64,000 bases of DNA from NCBI GenBank assembly GCA_014529385.2, contig CM043968.1:25349513-25413512 (forward strand), read 5' to 3'. This DNA comes from Adiantum capillus-veneris. Taxonomy: Eukaryota > Streptophyta > Polypodiopsida > Polypodiales > Pteridaceae. Positions 31,922-42,294 of this stretch are shown here, piece by piece. The number at the start of each line of letters is the position of its first letter. The stretch's first letter is position 1. Below the pieces are notes generated by a model that was not told where the DNA came from, ran no database searches, and saw only the letters and a program-made list of their open reading frames with translations. Position numbers and translations under genes: made by a program.

Positions 31922-33847
31922 ATGATGGAGGTGTGTGACAGCGTAGGAATAAGTTTCAAGGCCTACGAAGCTTTGTATAGACTTGTCACACTAGGTCACA
32001 GAGCAAAAGGTTTGTTTAGGTTGCTGCCAATGCCTTACAGTGTTAGCGTCACAAAAAGGTGCGCCAATAATGATGTTGAAAGCTTGCTGGGTGGATTTCA
32101 ATATGTGGAGGATGCCTTGCCATTAGAAGAGAACAAATCCTTTCGTTACAACGAGTTCAACAATGTCTATGTTGACTTGTTGAAGCTCCAAGAGTCAATG
32201 ATAAGATTTTATGGGTTGACACATGAAGAGTATGATGGCAAAGTATATTTGTGATGAAGCTTGATGAGTGCTAGATTGTCAAAGGTCAACGACTCGAAAG
32301 GGTAAGCGTTACACTTATGAACAGAGCCTTAGTGGGCGTCGATGTTGAGCTAAATGCAAGCAAGAAGAAAAACACATGTTTAGGTGTTCGATTCGAGAAG
32401 AATATTTGGTGGCTAGGAGCTTTTCATCTCCCACATGAGCCACATGAGTCCCTCAAATGGTATTTTAATCACACCCCAATCGTTGAGGTCATTCGGCAAC
32501 AACAAGAAGGACAATCATTGCAGGTTTCAAGTCTGGGTACGTTCCAAGTGGAGTGGCATTTGGCAGGAGACTTGAAAACTCTCAAGTGTATGTTAGGATG
32601 CAAGCAAGGTGCAATGACCCTCTTTCCATGCATTTATTGCTGCCATAGTAAAGTCTCATTAGGAACTGAGGGCAAGGGTAAGGGTAAGGGTAAGGGTGGC
32701 AAAGCTGCAGTCAACTCTGCGAAAGGTAAGGGTAAGGGTAAGGGTAAGGGTAAGGGTAAGGGTGGCAAAGTTGCAGTCAATTCTATGAAAGATGTGACCA
32801 CTACACAAGTAATGGGTAGAGCACTACAACAATGGTTTCAAGGTATCCTCAGTTGTAACCAGAGTGTACCCTTTAATTGATACATGGACGATCAAAATTG
32901 CAATCCTATTCTACCGATTCCTCTGATAAATGTGCATGTGTGCATTCTTCATGCCCATCTACAAATTCTTGACAAGTTGCTTATGCTCCATATTAATTAT
33001 ACTTGGAATATGGAGCCTGCAGAAAGAAGGGAAGAGTGTATCAGAGAACTTGAATCTATTCTATCAAGCATTGGCCTGCATGGGGGTGCAATAGAGCTAT
33101 CAAAACAGGAAGGCATCTGGATGTACACAGGATTGTCATAATAAAATATGTATGGGTGGTAGTAAAGCTAGGCATATGCTTTTAGACTATTATGACTCCC
33201 AAATTCCCAATGAGTTTCAATTGTGGAAAAAGGTGTGTGACATTACCACCTACATAGGTAACGAAGCAGCCCTAGGAATTAAGCGTGCTCGTGTTTGGCA
33301 TTCTGTAGATGATATTTTTTGTTTTCTTGAAAAGACAAATCTAACTTCTGCTAAGATATCCACTTTAAAGTTTGTAATCAATAGTTTCACAATGCAAATG
33401 GTGGATGTCTGGGGGGAGACACACATAACACATTACATGGTGGGTTGAACACTTTGTCTTTGTATTAAAAAAACATCAGTGTTTGAACTAAAGTTTTATA
33501 TTTTTCTTTTTGCTCATAGATCATTTTTTCTCGACACATATGGTTCATTGGGCATCCGGAGTAGCCAAGGAATGGAGCGCTCACACTATCAAGCAAAAGC
33601 AGTGTATTTTAAAAATACAAGGCATGGAGATGGGAGGAAAAAGATCAATGCCCTACACAAAATGTTCAATTGGTTCTACAGAGTTTTAGTGGGGAGAAAA
33701 ATGAAGAAGACTAAAGTGCAAAGAAGCTTGAAATGCAAAATAGAGAAAGTGGTTAGCATGAGGCGATTGCAATCATATCATGCTTCTAGTGCAAAAGATC
33801 GATTCCGATGGTGGTTGTTGATAAGGCGACGAAATGGCAGATGTTAG
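31922..33847 (+). pseudogene. Transposase-like gene, broken; superfamily not assigned
   Basis: Five collinear plus-strand frames appear to be one decayed gene: 31922-32254 (VDLLKLQESMIRFYGLTHEE), 32317-32880 (WWLGAFHLPHEPHESLKWYF; FQVEWHLAGDLKTLKCMLGC; FPCIYCCHSK), 32884-33141 (LHAHLQILDKLLMLHI), 33152-33448 (FLEKTNLTSAKISTLKFVIN), and 33479-33847 (DTYGSLGIRSSQGMERSHYQ). The acidic residues in DLK and in GMERSH and the C-x2-C pair resemble cut-and-paste transposase layouts, but I cannot name the superfamily. A GT-AG intron of about 80 bp may lie at 33438-33518. A GGTAAG hexamer array is inserted in the second frame. No terminal repeats found. Confidence 0.4.
32661..32766 (+). repeat. (GGTAAG)n hexamer array, two blocks, coding for Gly-Lys repeats
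   Basis: Block one (about 32662-32693) and block two (about 32724-32763) consist of GGTAAG repeats that read GKGKGK in the local frame. Each is followed by GGTGGCAAAG(C/T)TGCAGTCAA, so a larger unit of about 67 bp was also duplicated. The basic repeat interrupts an otherwise folded-looking protein. Confidence 0.8.
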
Positions 33848-34125
33848 GTGGAAAACCAATAAATTTTTGACACTAACCATTCCCACATTAAGCATACATT
33901 GTAATTCCACGTGATTTGACGCCCCAATCAGTGGTTCCATGTAACAAGTTTTGAAAATTTTGGAGTTAATTTTTATTTTTAATGGTATTATTGAGTTTTT
34001 AAGTTTTTTCTTTAAAAATTAGTACTTTAGAAGTCAAAACTCACAACTTGAAGTTCATTTCTTCTTTGCACATTCTAGAAGATCCAATCGAGCATAAACG
34101 CACACGCACTCACATCTTGCACCAC
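33848..34125. other. No recognisable feature
   Basis: AT-rich interval; no coding frame, repeat or terminal motif seen. Confidence 0.4.
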
Positions 34126-34994
34126 ATGGACGATTCACACGAGCATACTGGCACTACCCACAACAATACCACCACAGCCACTCACACTGCAGAAAATCCA
34201 CAGTCCAAACCCCATGCAGAATCTACGGCTTCAAATCCACATCCGCAACCACAAGTGGATAACCCAGCACCCCAGTCCGCTCCAAACACCCAAGAGCCTC
34301 CCCAACCATCAAATCCAGAGGATCTAAGCAACATGCCACACATATTTGGAGATCTTGGCGATATAACCCATGCCAATCGCACACCTCTGCGAGATCTCCC
34401 ACCGATTTCAACCCTTTAATAGAGCAACGCAAGAAACTAGAGAAACAGAAGAAGAATATCGAGATCCACTTGAAAATCCACCGCAATTGCCTCCTGCCAC
34501 AACCACTGCTGCTCAGGCCACCCCAATTACTATGCCGCGAAAGTTTCCACCACGAATCAAAGAAAGAGGAATCAAGGTTATACCAGGCGATCTGATTTCT
34601 AAAGCAAAAGAGGCGAAGAGAAGGAAAAGGCAAGAAAAGAAAGAGGTAGCTGAGAAGGAAGGGCTTAGAGTACAAGAAGAGCAGAGAAGACAGAGAGAGC
34701 AAGAGGAAAGGTAGAGAGATTAGCCCGAGAGAGCTCATTTGGCCAACTTACAAGCACGATCAGAAGAAGAGAGAAAGGCGGCACAAGATATAAAGCCACC
34801 CAACAAGCAAAGGCTAGGAGCTCAAGGCCTTCAAAAATCCCTTAGAGAGCCAAGCAATGTGCAAAAATAAAGAGGGACAAGGTGGCACCTGAAGAGCAAC
34901 AAACCCAAGAGGAGAGGAGGAAAAACTATTAAGATGATCCTCCTCAATGGGCAAGGGAGGCGACTCCTCCACCACCATCAACAACACAATAAAA
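34126..34994 (+). pseudogene. Long charged N-terminal region upstream of the histone fold
   Basis: From ATG 34126 a Pro/Thr/His/Asn-rich frame runs to 34419 (for example GDITHANRTPLRDLPPIS). A second frame (34370-34714) then carries PRKFPPRIKERGIKVIPGDL and a strongly charged helix rich in K, R, E and Q (KEAKRRKRQEKKEVAEKEGL). The charged character continues to about 34870 in the same frame and to 34990 in the frame of the histone fold (IKRDKVAPEEQQTQEERRKN). Several stops and two frame changes break it. Histone tails are usually short, so either this is a very long coiled-coil tail, or a different gene fused or placed upstream. I infer linkage only from adjacency and similar composition. Confidence 0.35.
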
Positions 34995-35302
34995 GCGGTG
35001 ATGGAAGCCAGGCATAGTGGCTCTGCGTGAGATCAGAAGATATCAAAAGAGCACTGAGCCAATCATACCCAAAGAGGCCTTCTCTCGGGTGGTGAGAGAT
35101 GATTGATGAATACAGTGACTCCGTTACAAGAATACCATGTGCAGCTTTACTAGCCCTACACGATGCTGTCGAAGACATTTCGGTGCATCTTTTTCAGGAT
35201 GGCATCTCTTGTATGGCGCATGCAAAGCGTGTAGCATTAAGAAAAACGGATTTAGCCTTAGCAATAAATTTAAGAAATGAAGGATGCCTTCATAAGATGT
35301 AG
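34995..35302 (+). pseudogene. CENH3-like histone H3 fold domain (frameshifted)
   Basis: The frame at 35002-35097 reads [20 protein letters not shown] then [12 protein letters not shown], plainly the alpha-N and alpha-1 region of histone H3. After a shift equivalent to loss of two bases in a GAGAG run near 35095, the other frame (35096-35302) gives the rest: CAALLALHDAVEDISVHLFQ, then CMAHAKRVALRKTDLALAIN, ending at TAG 35300-35302. Features pointing to the centromeric variant: IPK after the alpha-N helix, loop 1 one residue longer than in H3, ED-x-x-V, RVAL-x-K-x-D in place of RVTIMPKD, and no RIRGERA end. A TGA at 34999-35001 replaces the Arg codon expected before WKPG. It is intronless here, unlike typical plant CENH3 genes, so a retro-pseudogene or captured copy is likely. 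Confidence 0.7.
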
Positions 35303-35473
35303 TTTATCAGATGTACTCTCTCTTCAAGAGATTTGTAATCTTTTTCTATAATATCAAATGGCAAATTTCTACCATTTCGTGCAATTTCAATTTTAATTTG
35401 TACATTTTTTTTATAAGTATTTAAATTGTTGGATATGTTAAATTTAAGTTGACCACCACGGCTCTCAGCTCGT

Positions 35474-35836
35474 CACCCGAGGCACACACATGCACAGAAC
35501 CTCGAACATGCAGCCACCAGGTGGTCGGGTGGTGTGTCTTGGTGATAATTTTGCAAAACGGGGCGACGGGATGGGCATACGGGGTCAAGAAGACCAAGTA
35601 ATGCATCGGGGCACCGGGCGGGATCGGACATGCAAGAATTTCTCCCTGCACACCGTGGTGTACAATGGGTTTTTTTGCCCCGTCTGACCTCGCCTGGCAC
35701 CACCGATGCGTTACCTAGTCTTCTTGACCCCGTACCCCCCCCTGTTGCTCCAATTTGCAAAATTATCACTGAGACTCGCCCCCGGCCGCCCGATGGCTGC
35801 ATGTTCGAGGTTCTGTGCATGTGTGTATCTCGGGTG
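35474..35836. repeat. Long imperfect inverted repeat (foldback)
   Basis: The left arm starts CACCCGAGGCACACACATGC at 35474 and runs to about 35616. The right arm is its imperfect reverse complement, from about 35690 to 35836 (GCATGTGTGTATCTCGGGTG). Both share the blocks CAGAACCTCGAACATGCAGCC and GGGGTCAAGAAGAC, so the arms are about 140 bp around a 75-bp loop. Transcribed RNA would fold into one long hairpin. No transposase and no clear target duplication were seen. Confidence 0.75.
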
Positions 35837-35839
35837 CAA

Positions 35840-36354
35840 AAATGGAAATTATTGAACAATATGAATAAAAAAACAAGTACTGAATGGTGACAAAAATCAT
35901 TGACAAAAACAATTATTCTTTATTGAGTTGAATATTACATCATGGTCGATTGGTTTTTCTATGACTTACATCTTTTGGTATGGGGCGAATGGTTGACCTG
36001 ACGCCAAGGGATTTACAATTTCCTCTTTGTTTGTCAACCCTTGACCTAGGCTCAAGGCACAGTGGGAGAGGACCAAGCCTGGGTGCTTGCCTGTAAAGAC
36101 ATACAATGCTGCCTCTCGGTCCACCAATATACATTTGTGAGCATTTAGGGTGAGAGTATGCCACTTAATGCTTTACACTTTAGCAGCTCTGCAGAACCAT
36201 TCTTGGAGAACTCTATGTGAGGAACTCTAAGAATTAGTGGCCCCAGGTGACTCAGGTAGTGCTAAAGAGACCTATCCCTACCCATGGAGACATTGCACGA
36301 ACCTCCAGTACGCATTGCGAACTTATCAACATGATAAGCAGTTTGCAAAGAATT
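35840..36354. other. No recognisable feature
   Basis: Mixed-composition DNA with short chance frames on both strands only. Confidence 0.4.
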
Positions 36355-37431
36355 TTAATTGATATTAACACTTGTAGTAAGGAATAATAGAAATTCTACC
36401 AGGTTAAGATTTGTTACCTCAGTTTCTTCATCCTTCTCTTCAAGAATTTTCTTTGTAGGATTGATGCTAGATCGATCATCTCTACCAATCACAATCACTG
36501 GTTTGTGTGGATGAAATGCGCTCTCTGGTATGCTTTCGTAGAAAGAGACACATGATTTTATTTCCACTTGTGTACTTGCTACTATTTGCACCAACTAATG
36601 TTCATTTTCACTGGGGAGGAAAGAGAGGCTTGCTAGGAAATCCCGGTCTTCGAAGTCAATTTGAAAATTGACTTTCTCTTTCTTTCCACCACTGGGATCC
36701 TTCATGCCCGCATAGATAGCAAGCACTGCAAGCTTCTCATCTTCTATGAGTCCTAACATTTTGGAAATATCATCAAGGAATAGAAACTGACGATCGTCCA
36801 CCACCACTGGATGCAAAGTGAGAATTTGGAGGTCCGGGACCTCTTCCAACACCTCATCTCCCTCTATCATTCGATCTTCCTCCTCGATGGAGCTGGGATC
36901 TTGCAAGAGTACGAGTGCCATAGATGATTCGGCCTGCTCATCTATCTCTTTGATAACTTCATTTGATTCCTCCACAATGGTCACAGGAGGTCTTTGGTTG
37001 ACCTTTTCTTTTGATTTTTCCTTGTCCATGCCCTCAAGCACAAGTAATGCTAGAACCATGTCCCATGAAATAAATTGGGTGCCTATGCACCCCATGCCCA
37101 AATCCATGAGATCATCCTCATCCTCTATCTTGTAGTCCCGTTCCGTGAGGCCTTACCTCAACAAGCGAAACCCGAAGTTTTTGTCAGCCGCATAGAGATG
37201 CTTCAAGAAATCCATTGGCAACCATGCCGTGTTGGATCCCTCAAAGATTATGGAATATTCCTCCATGTGCTACGCCATATAGTCAAGAAGGCTTATGAAT
37301 GCCTTTGCATGAAGGTTGGCAGTGGCCTGCATGAAGGTTGTCCCCTCGAACACACTGAGTAGTTCATGTGCTTGATCTGCAAGTTCTACCTTTTCTAATT
37401 GTGTGAGAAGTGCATCAGTAGACGTTTCCAT
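36355..37431 (-). pseudogene. Unrecognised protein gene with three in-frame stops
   Basis: One minus-strand frame runs from ATG at 37429-37431 (METSTDALLTQLEKVELADQ) for about 359 codons. It is broken only by stops after LLDYMA, after FRLLR, and after SENEH (36595-36597). Each stop is TAG or TAA and could come from CAG or CAA. The protein is acidic and helical, with segments MQATANLHAKAFISLLDY, DRQFLFLDDISKMLGLIEDE and VNFQIDFEDRDFLASLSFLP. No domain recognised. The lack of frameshifts over more than 1 kb suggests the frame was under selection until recently. It could be a retroelement ORF or a host gene copy. Confidence 0.5.
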
Positions 37432-37818
37432 GGGTTTGTTCACGAAGAAATGCGAAGAGAGCTTAGAGCTAGAGTTTTGTGAATGTGAGCAATGAAGTTT
37501 AAAAACTAGAAAGTCACTGATATACCCAAAGTCACTTTTAAAAAAAAACTTAAATTAATGTCAAAATAACTTAAAACTTTAACTTTAAACAAAATCAAGC
37601 GACAAAGCATTGAAAGACACCAACATTGAAAACATTTGTGCTCCACATCAAATAAATTGCACGTTTCAATCAAAAACTTGAACAAGTTGAGAATAAACAA
37701 GTATGCATGGAAACGAGATTCAAAACACCGTATGTATTAATGTGGACAAAATCCATGTCACTTACAAGCTTTTACAAAAATACATCGCGAAAATGGAAGG
37801 TTCTCGCACAGAAAGATC
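37432..37818. other. No recognisable feature
   Basis: AT-rich spacer upstream (minus-strand sense) of the previous gene; nothing supportable. Confidence 0.4.
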
Positions 37819-38427
37819 TTATCTTTTTTTGGAGCGAACAATCTTTTCATTGATTACAAAGATATAATGTTTGGGCAAGGTATATCTGAGATTAAGATAC
37901 TCGCGAAGGCGACTGAGGTGCCAGCCATTGTTCACTGTAATGTGGTGCACTGCATCGTCGTGGAGATGTATTTGCAGGTCAACTGATTCTCTAGCAGCAA
38001 CCTCAGAGTCTAGTGCCTCCCATTCTCCCATCGTCAGCTTCCATCTTCTATAGGAAAAGACCATCGACAAGCTTTGCTTCACTATATGGTATCCAAACAC
38101 CACCTTGTCAGCAACTACAGAGCACTTGATTCTATCTCCCTGGTGGTTGACCACCTTAGTTTCCCATCCAGGTGCAAGAAACCCGTTGATCGCACTTCCC
38201 CCTTTGCAAGTCCACATTGTTGGTGTCCTATGAACACTCTGAAGCCGAAATATAAACATAAACACGTGAAGAGGCATAAACCATGTTACCGTGGCTTTAT
38301 GGGAACCATAGGTGAATAGAGAGAGAGGGAGGGAATGATCACCATGTTTTTGGAGGGACCCCCTTTTAGGAGAGAAGGGGGAGAAACTGGCAGCCAGTAG
38401 AGAGAGAAAGGATTGGTTTTTACTCAA
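37819..38427 (-). CDS. Unrecognised open frame, possible beta-grasp-like C-terminus
   Basis: Uninterrupted minus-strand frame of about 202 codons; the most credible part begins near 38245, after a possible splice acceptor (TTTCGGCTTCAG). Readable blocks are TMWTCKGGSAINGFLAPGWE, DRIKCSVVADKVVFGYHIVK and SRLREYLNLRYTLPKHYIFV, ending NEKIVRSKKR. The last 60 residues (VDLQIHLHDD, L-x-x-L-R-x-x-L, P-x-x-Y-I-F-V-x-N-E-K-I-V) look like a ubiquitin-like or PB1-like strand-helix-strand pattern; this is a visual impression only. The far upstream end lacks an ATG. Could be an exon of a host gene or of a TE-captured gene. Confidence 0.35.
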   Translation of the reverse strand: MSKNQSFLSLLAASFSPFSPKRGSLQKHGDHSLPLSLFTYGSHKATVTWFMPLHVFMFIFRLQSVHRTPTMWTCKGGSAINGFLAPGWETKVVNHQGDRIKCSVVADKVVFGYHIVKQSLSMVFSYRRWKLTMGEWEALDSEVAARESVDLQIHLHDDAVHHITVNNGWHLSRLREYLNLRYTLPKHYIFVINEKIVRSKKR

Positions 38428-39250
38428 CTATTTTGAGAAAAGTTTAGTTTTCCAAATTTAAAAGAGATTTTCTCTTTATATTTTATAAGAGAGTACAAGT
38501 TTGATCACTTACTTGTAGGCCTTGCCATAGTACACATGGCATCCACCCATTTGCCCCTTCCATAATCTCCTTTTTAATCCCATGGCAAATAAAGAGGCCC
38601 CTTAGACCCCATTCCCTTCCTAATGATTCTGATGTATTTTTTTTGCCCATACACTACTCAAGAGAACAGTCTTTTGTAGAGAAAGTGCACTCACTTGTAG
38701 AAGTAGGTGATCCGAAGAAGGAATATCGAGGCATGTTTAGTAGAGCAGTAACGACTATTGGAGGAATAGGGGTGGCAAGTGGCAAGTGACAAGGTTTGCT
38801 ACTGTTGGGAGGTTGTGATGGTGAGATTAAAGCTTTGTAGAGCGTGGCGCGAGTGGTACAAGATTGTGTGAGGAAATTGAGGAGGTGTGTACTCGTCTCA
38901 CAATTATATGCACACACGTCGAGAATACTTCACTCCTTTCCTGCCTCAAATTTGTGTGCGTCGTTTGTGATGTGACATTCATGCATTGGACGGTTTTGAT
39001 CATCATTACTGACAAGATTCCCTTAACAATTGTGGCATATATTTCCCTTTTATGACCGTTACCTGTAATTGGTATGACTGGCTTTTCCCATTGAATCTGA
39101 ATTGGCTTGGTTGGTCCATCGTATGTATGATTCTGGATTGAGTGTTGCATGTGATTGTTGAAAGGGATAGACTAGACTATCTTTGCCAATTGTTGAGTTT
39201 GAGCTAAAGTTGATATCAAACAGCTATCTGGTTCTGACCATTTTTGTGTT
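38428..39250. other. No confident feature; probable 3' flank of the gypsy element
   Basis: Expected position of the 3' LTR of the minus-strand gypsy element at 39284-43970, but no second copy of this sequence is in the window. Short frames on both strands here overlap and look spurious. Confidence 0.35.
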
Positions 39251-39283
39251 TCCACTGGTGTGACATGGAATAAGTATAGAGTT

Positions 39284-39631
39284 TCATCTTCTAAATCTAG
39301 ACGGGTGTCCACTAGGATTTCTTTTGATTTGGCATAATATAGTTTGATCTTGGCCCCACTTGTAAACTCCTGGAAGCAGTAATGTTGATAATACTCTGAG
39401 TCTTATCGTACCATTGGAGAATACCCGATCCACCTCATATGGTCCAAACAAGCTATCTTCAAATTTGGTTTCTTCGGTCCTAGTTTCAGTTAATATAGCA
39501 GTACCAGTGCTCTTCTTGAACTCCTTGGCCTTGATCTTACTATCATGCCAATGTTTTCTCATTTGCTGGAAAACTTCATGTTCCAACATTGCCCTTTGTC
39601 TGATCTCATACATTTGCAACAACTCGTCCAA
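39284..39631 (-). pseudogene. Gypsy E integrase C-terminal part
   Basis: Minus-strand frame: LLQMYEIRQRAMLEHEVFQQ, then FGPYEVDRVFSNGTIRLR (the G-P-Y/F-x-V...NG-x-x-x-L module of the gypsy integrase C-terminus). Downstream there is no chromodomain. The part of the integrase core with the second and third catalytic residues (39632-39775) is scrambled. Confidence 0.65.
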
Positions 39632-39775
39632 TCTCTACTTCAGATTTTGGTTAAAGTCCATGCCATGTTCTACTACCAGTATAAGGCTGCGAATGGAAAA
39701 TTCTATTGGTACTACTACCTCTATTCCATACACCATTTGGAAAGGTGCCATGCCAGTAGTGACCTTATAAACAAT

Positions 39776-40405
39776 TCAATAAGACCTAATAATGTACTTA
39801 TTCCTTTTGGGAGTGACCTTCTTGAATGACCTTATAAAATCCAAACCCCATTTCTTGAATATTCCTAATGGGTGTACTGGAGTGAGTGGTGTCATATTAG
39901 TTGCTATTGGCCTCCCCATTCTTTGGAGAATATCACAAGTTTTACAAAATTTTTTGACATCTTCCATCATCGTTTTCCACCAAAGACCTGCGTGGAGGAT
40001 CTTCTTATGTGTAATGTGAATTGAGAAGTGTCCGTCTACATCTCCATTGTGAGCTTCAGTAATAACTTGCATTCGTCCTTTCATAGACACACACCTTCGA
40101 AGTATACCATCGATGCGTAATTTGTACAAGGCTCCCCCAATGATGGTAAACTTTAGACTCGTTATGATTAGTGTCCTTTTCTTGTTTTTGAACCAGTCTT
40201 TTGGAAATCCCCCCATCTGAAGGAAATCGTAGACATCTTGCCACTCTGGATCTGGTCCATCATCAGATGTATTCTGGAAAAGTGCAGTATCTACTGGGTC
40301 ATCTTTTAGTGATGCTTTAAAATGACCTTCTGTGTATCTAGAAAGAAAATTAGCACCACAATGTGTTTTGCTCGATTTGTGGAAGATTTCAAATTCAAAC
40401 TCCAT
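39776..40405 (-). pseudogene. Gypsy E RNase H end and integrase zinc finger
   Basis: A 209-codon open frame. It starts with the end of RNase H (KTHCGANFLSRY, normally N-x-x-ADxLSR), then a spacer, then the H2C2 zinc finger (His126 and His130; Cys154 and Cys157 in KKFCKTCDILQRMGRP), and the first catalytic Asp at about residue 189 (KWGLDFI). Integrases insert element DNA into chromosomes. The frame then breaks before the rest of the core. Confidence 0.75.
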
Positions 40406-40685
40406 CAGAAATAAGTCTTCCTTGAATGATCACTTTGTTGATTAGAAAGAGAAGTGCCTCATGGTCCACATAGAAATGAAACAACTTTCCCATTAGATAA
40501 TGCTTGAATTTTGTAGCACTGAATACCATTCCCAATGCTTCTCTCTCAGTGGTCGAGTAACTTTGTCCAATGAGGCAAAATTTGTGATTGGAAAAGTAGA
40601 CTGGGTAGTCTGTCTTTCCATCAATTTGAGCCAGTATAGCCCCCATCGCCATTCCAAACGCATCAAGGTGTACATGGAAAATCAC
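40395..40685 (-). pseudogene. Gypsy E RNase H
   Basis: Minus-strand frame with FHVHLDAFGMAMGAILAQ (first catalytic Asp), YSTTEREALGMVFSATKFKH (catalytic Glu) and LFHFYVDHEALLFLINK (third Asp in FYVDH). All three acidic residues are in place. It overlaps the next frame by a shift, so the polyprotein is broken here. Confidence 0.75.
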
Positions 40686-40974
40686 ATCCCACTTCGGTTG
40701 GCAAAGGATTGGCCTCCTCCTGATCGCATCCTTTAAGCACTAAAAGCTTTGCTCACATTCTGGGGTCCAAATGAATTTCTTTCCTTTTTGAGTCAATTCA
40801 TATTTGAATGGTAGGCTTTTGTTGCGAACATATGAATGAACCATCGATAAAAATTGATATATCCTAGAAAAGAGCTTAGCTCAAATATTGTCCTTGGTCT
40901 CTAGCCTAATCTACACACTTGACTTTGTCATTAGCCATCTCAATCCTGTTTCTAGAAACAATATTTCCTAGAAG

Positions 40975-41454
40975 CTATCCCTTCCATACCATTAATACTA
41001 ATTTGAAGGGATTTAGAATGATCCTCTTTTCTCTGCACCTTTCAAAGACCATCTCCAAAAATAATAAATGCATTTTTTTCATGGAGAAAATAGTAAAGTC
41101 ATCCACAAATATGGCCAAAAACTTATGAAAAGACTCACTGAAAATTTCCATCATGCATCTTTGAAAGGTTGTTGGAGCATTACACAAGCCAAATGGCATA
41201 ACTAGAAACATAAATGCTCCCCATTCAGTGATGGATGTAGTTTTGGCCTGATCCTCACGTACAATCTTGAGTTGATTGTAGCCACTGTATCCATCCATAA
41301 AATTGTACATTTTGTGGCCTGCAATCTCATCTAACATCATATTTGTAAAGGGAAAGGGAAAAGGATCCTTAATTGTCTTTGGATTTAGCTTCTTATAGTC
41401 CACACAGACCCTCAGTTTTCCATTCTTTTTAGGGACTAGCACTATGGAAAGCAA
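40975..41454 (-). pseudogene. Gypsy E reverse transcriptase
   Basis: A 159-codon frame: LVPKKNGKLRVCVDYKKLNP, IKDPFPFPFTNMMLDEIAGH, NFMDGYSGYNQLKI, MPFGLCNAPTTFQRCM, and the catalytic FVDDF at residues 116-120 (usually YVDD or FVDD). It covers fingers and palm; the thumb is scrambled to its left. No start codon is credible because this is an internal polyprotein segment. Confidence 0.85.
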
Positions 41455-42294
41455 TCATCTACTTCTGTAATGAGCCCTGCCTTGAGAAGATTAGCTATCT
41501 CCTCCTTGTCTTTCTTTGCATAATTGAGGTTCATCCTGTACCTCTCTAATCTAACTAGTCTGGCATCTGGCTTCAATGGTATCCTATGTTGGTGGTACAC
41601 TTCTGGATTCACTCCTTTCACATCAGTATGTTCCCAAGAAAATACACCTTTTGTATTTCTGGAACAATGCCTTCACTTTGTCTTTTATATCTGGCTTCAA
41701 ATGCTTATTGATTTTAATCATCCAATGATTTTCTTCTAAGCCAAGATTGAACTCTTTAACTTCTTGATCATCTAGGAGTAACCAGTTCAAGCCTCCTCCC
41801 TTTAGTTTAGCCATGTATTTAGATTCTTTCTCAGTTCGTATACCAATTGCATAATCATTGAAGGGATTACCTAATTCTAGTGAACCATTCTAAATATGTG
41901 CCTCTTCAATTTTTAGGTTACCTTCATCAGAATTTGCTTGACTGTTATCCCCTACTGGTTTGAAATTCATTTTGTCCGGTGTTGCCTGTCATGGTGACCG
42001 ACCATCCAACTGAACTGACCTCTTCCCAAAGTTTAGTTCCATGAACTGGTTTGGGTATTGTTTCCTTTATTTCTCTACCTGCTCCTTGTCCATTAGCACA
42101 TCACTGAGCTCTATCTCTGTGAGTGAAAAGATGTTCATTGAGGGAAGCATCCTTTCTATCTTCATTGTTCCATACTTCTTGCAGAACTTTTCAGGTGTCT
42201 CAAAGCCTTCTTCCAGCTTCTGGTGTTGTCAATTTTATCTAAATCCTCATGTTGGCTCCTTGAATTGCCAGTGTTTGACTGGCATAGTCGTGTA
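41455..42294 (-). other. Gypsy E protease-RT spacer, degenerate
   Basis: Minus-strand fragments such as 41623-41814 (LNWLLLDDQEVKEFNLGLEE; INKHLKPDIKDKVKALFQKY) fit the usual spacer and the start of RT. Frames are broken. Confidence 0.5.

Noticed and set aside
32661-32766. Telomere-like repeat
   Set aside because: The hexamer is GGTAAG, not the plant TTTAGGG or TTAGGG telomere unit, and it lies in frame within a coding remnant.
35473-35859. 128-codon minus-strand frame across the foldback
   Set aside because: It reads through both arms of the inverted repeat and repeats its own complement; chance frame.
36818-37135. 105-codon plus-strand serine-rich frame
   Set aside because: Antisense shadow of the acidic minus-strand protein at 36355-37431.
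39414-39829. Plus-strand frames of 94-118 codons
   Set aside because: Antisense to the gypsy integrase.
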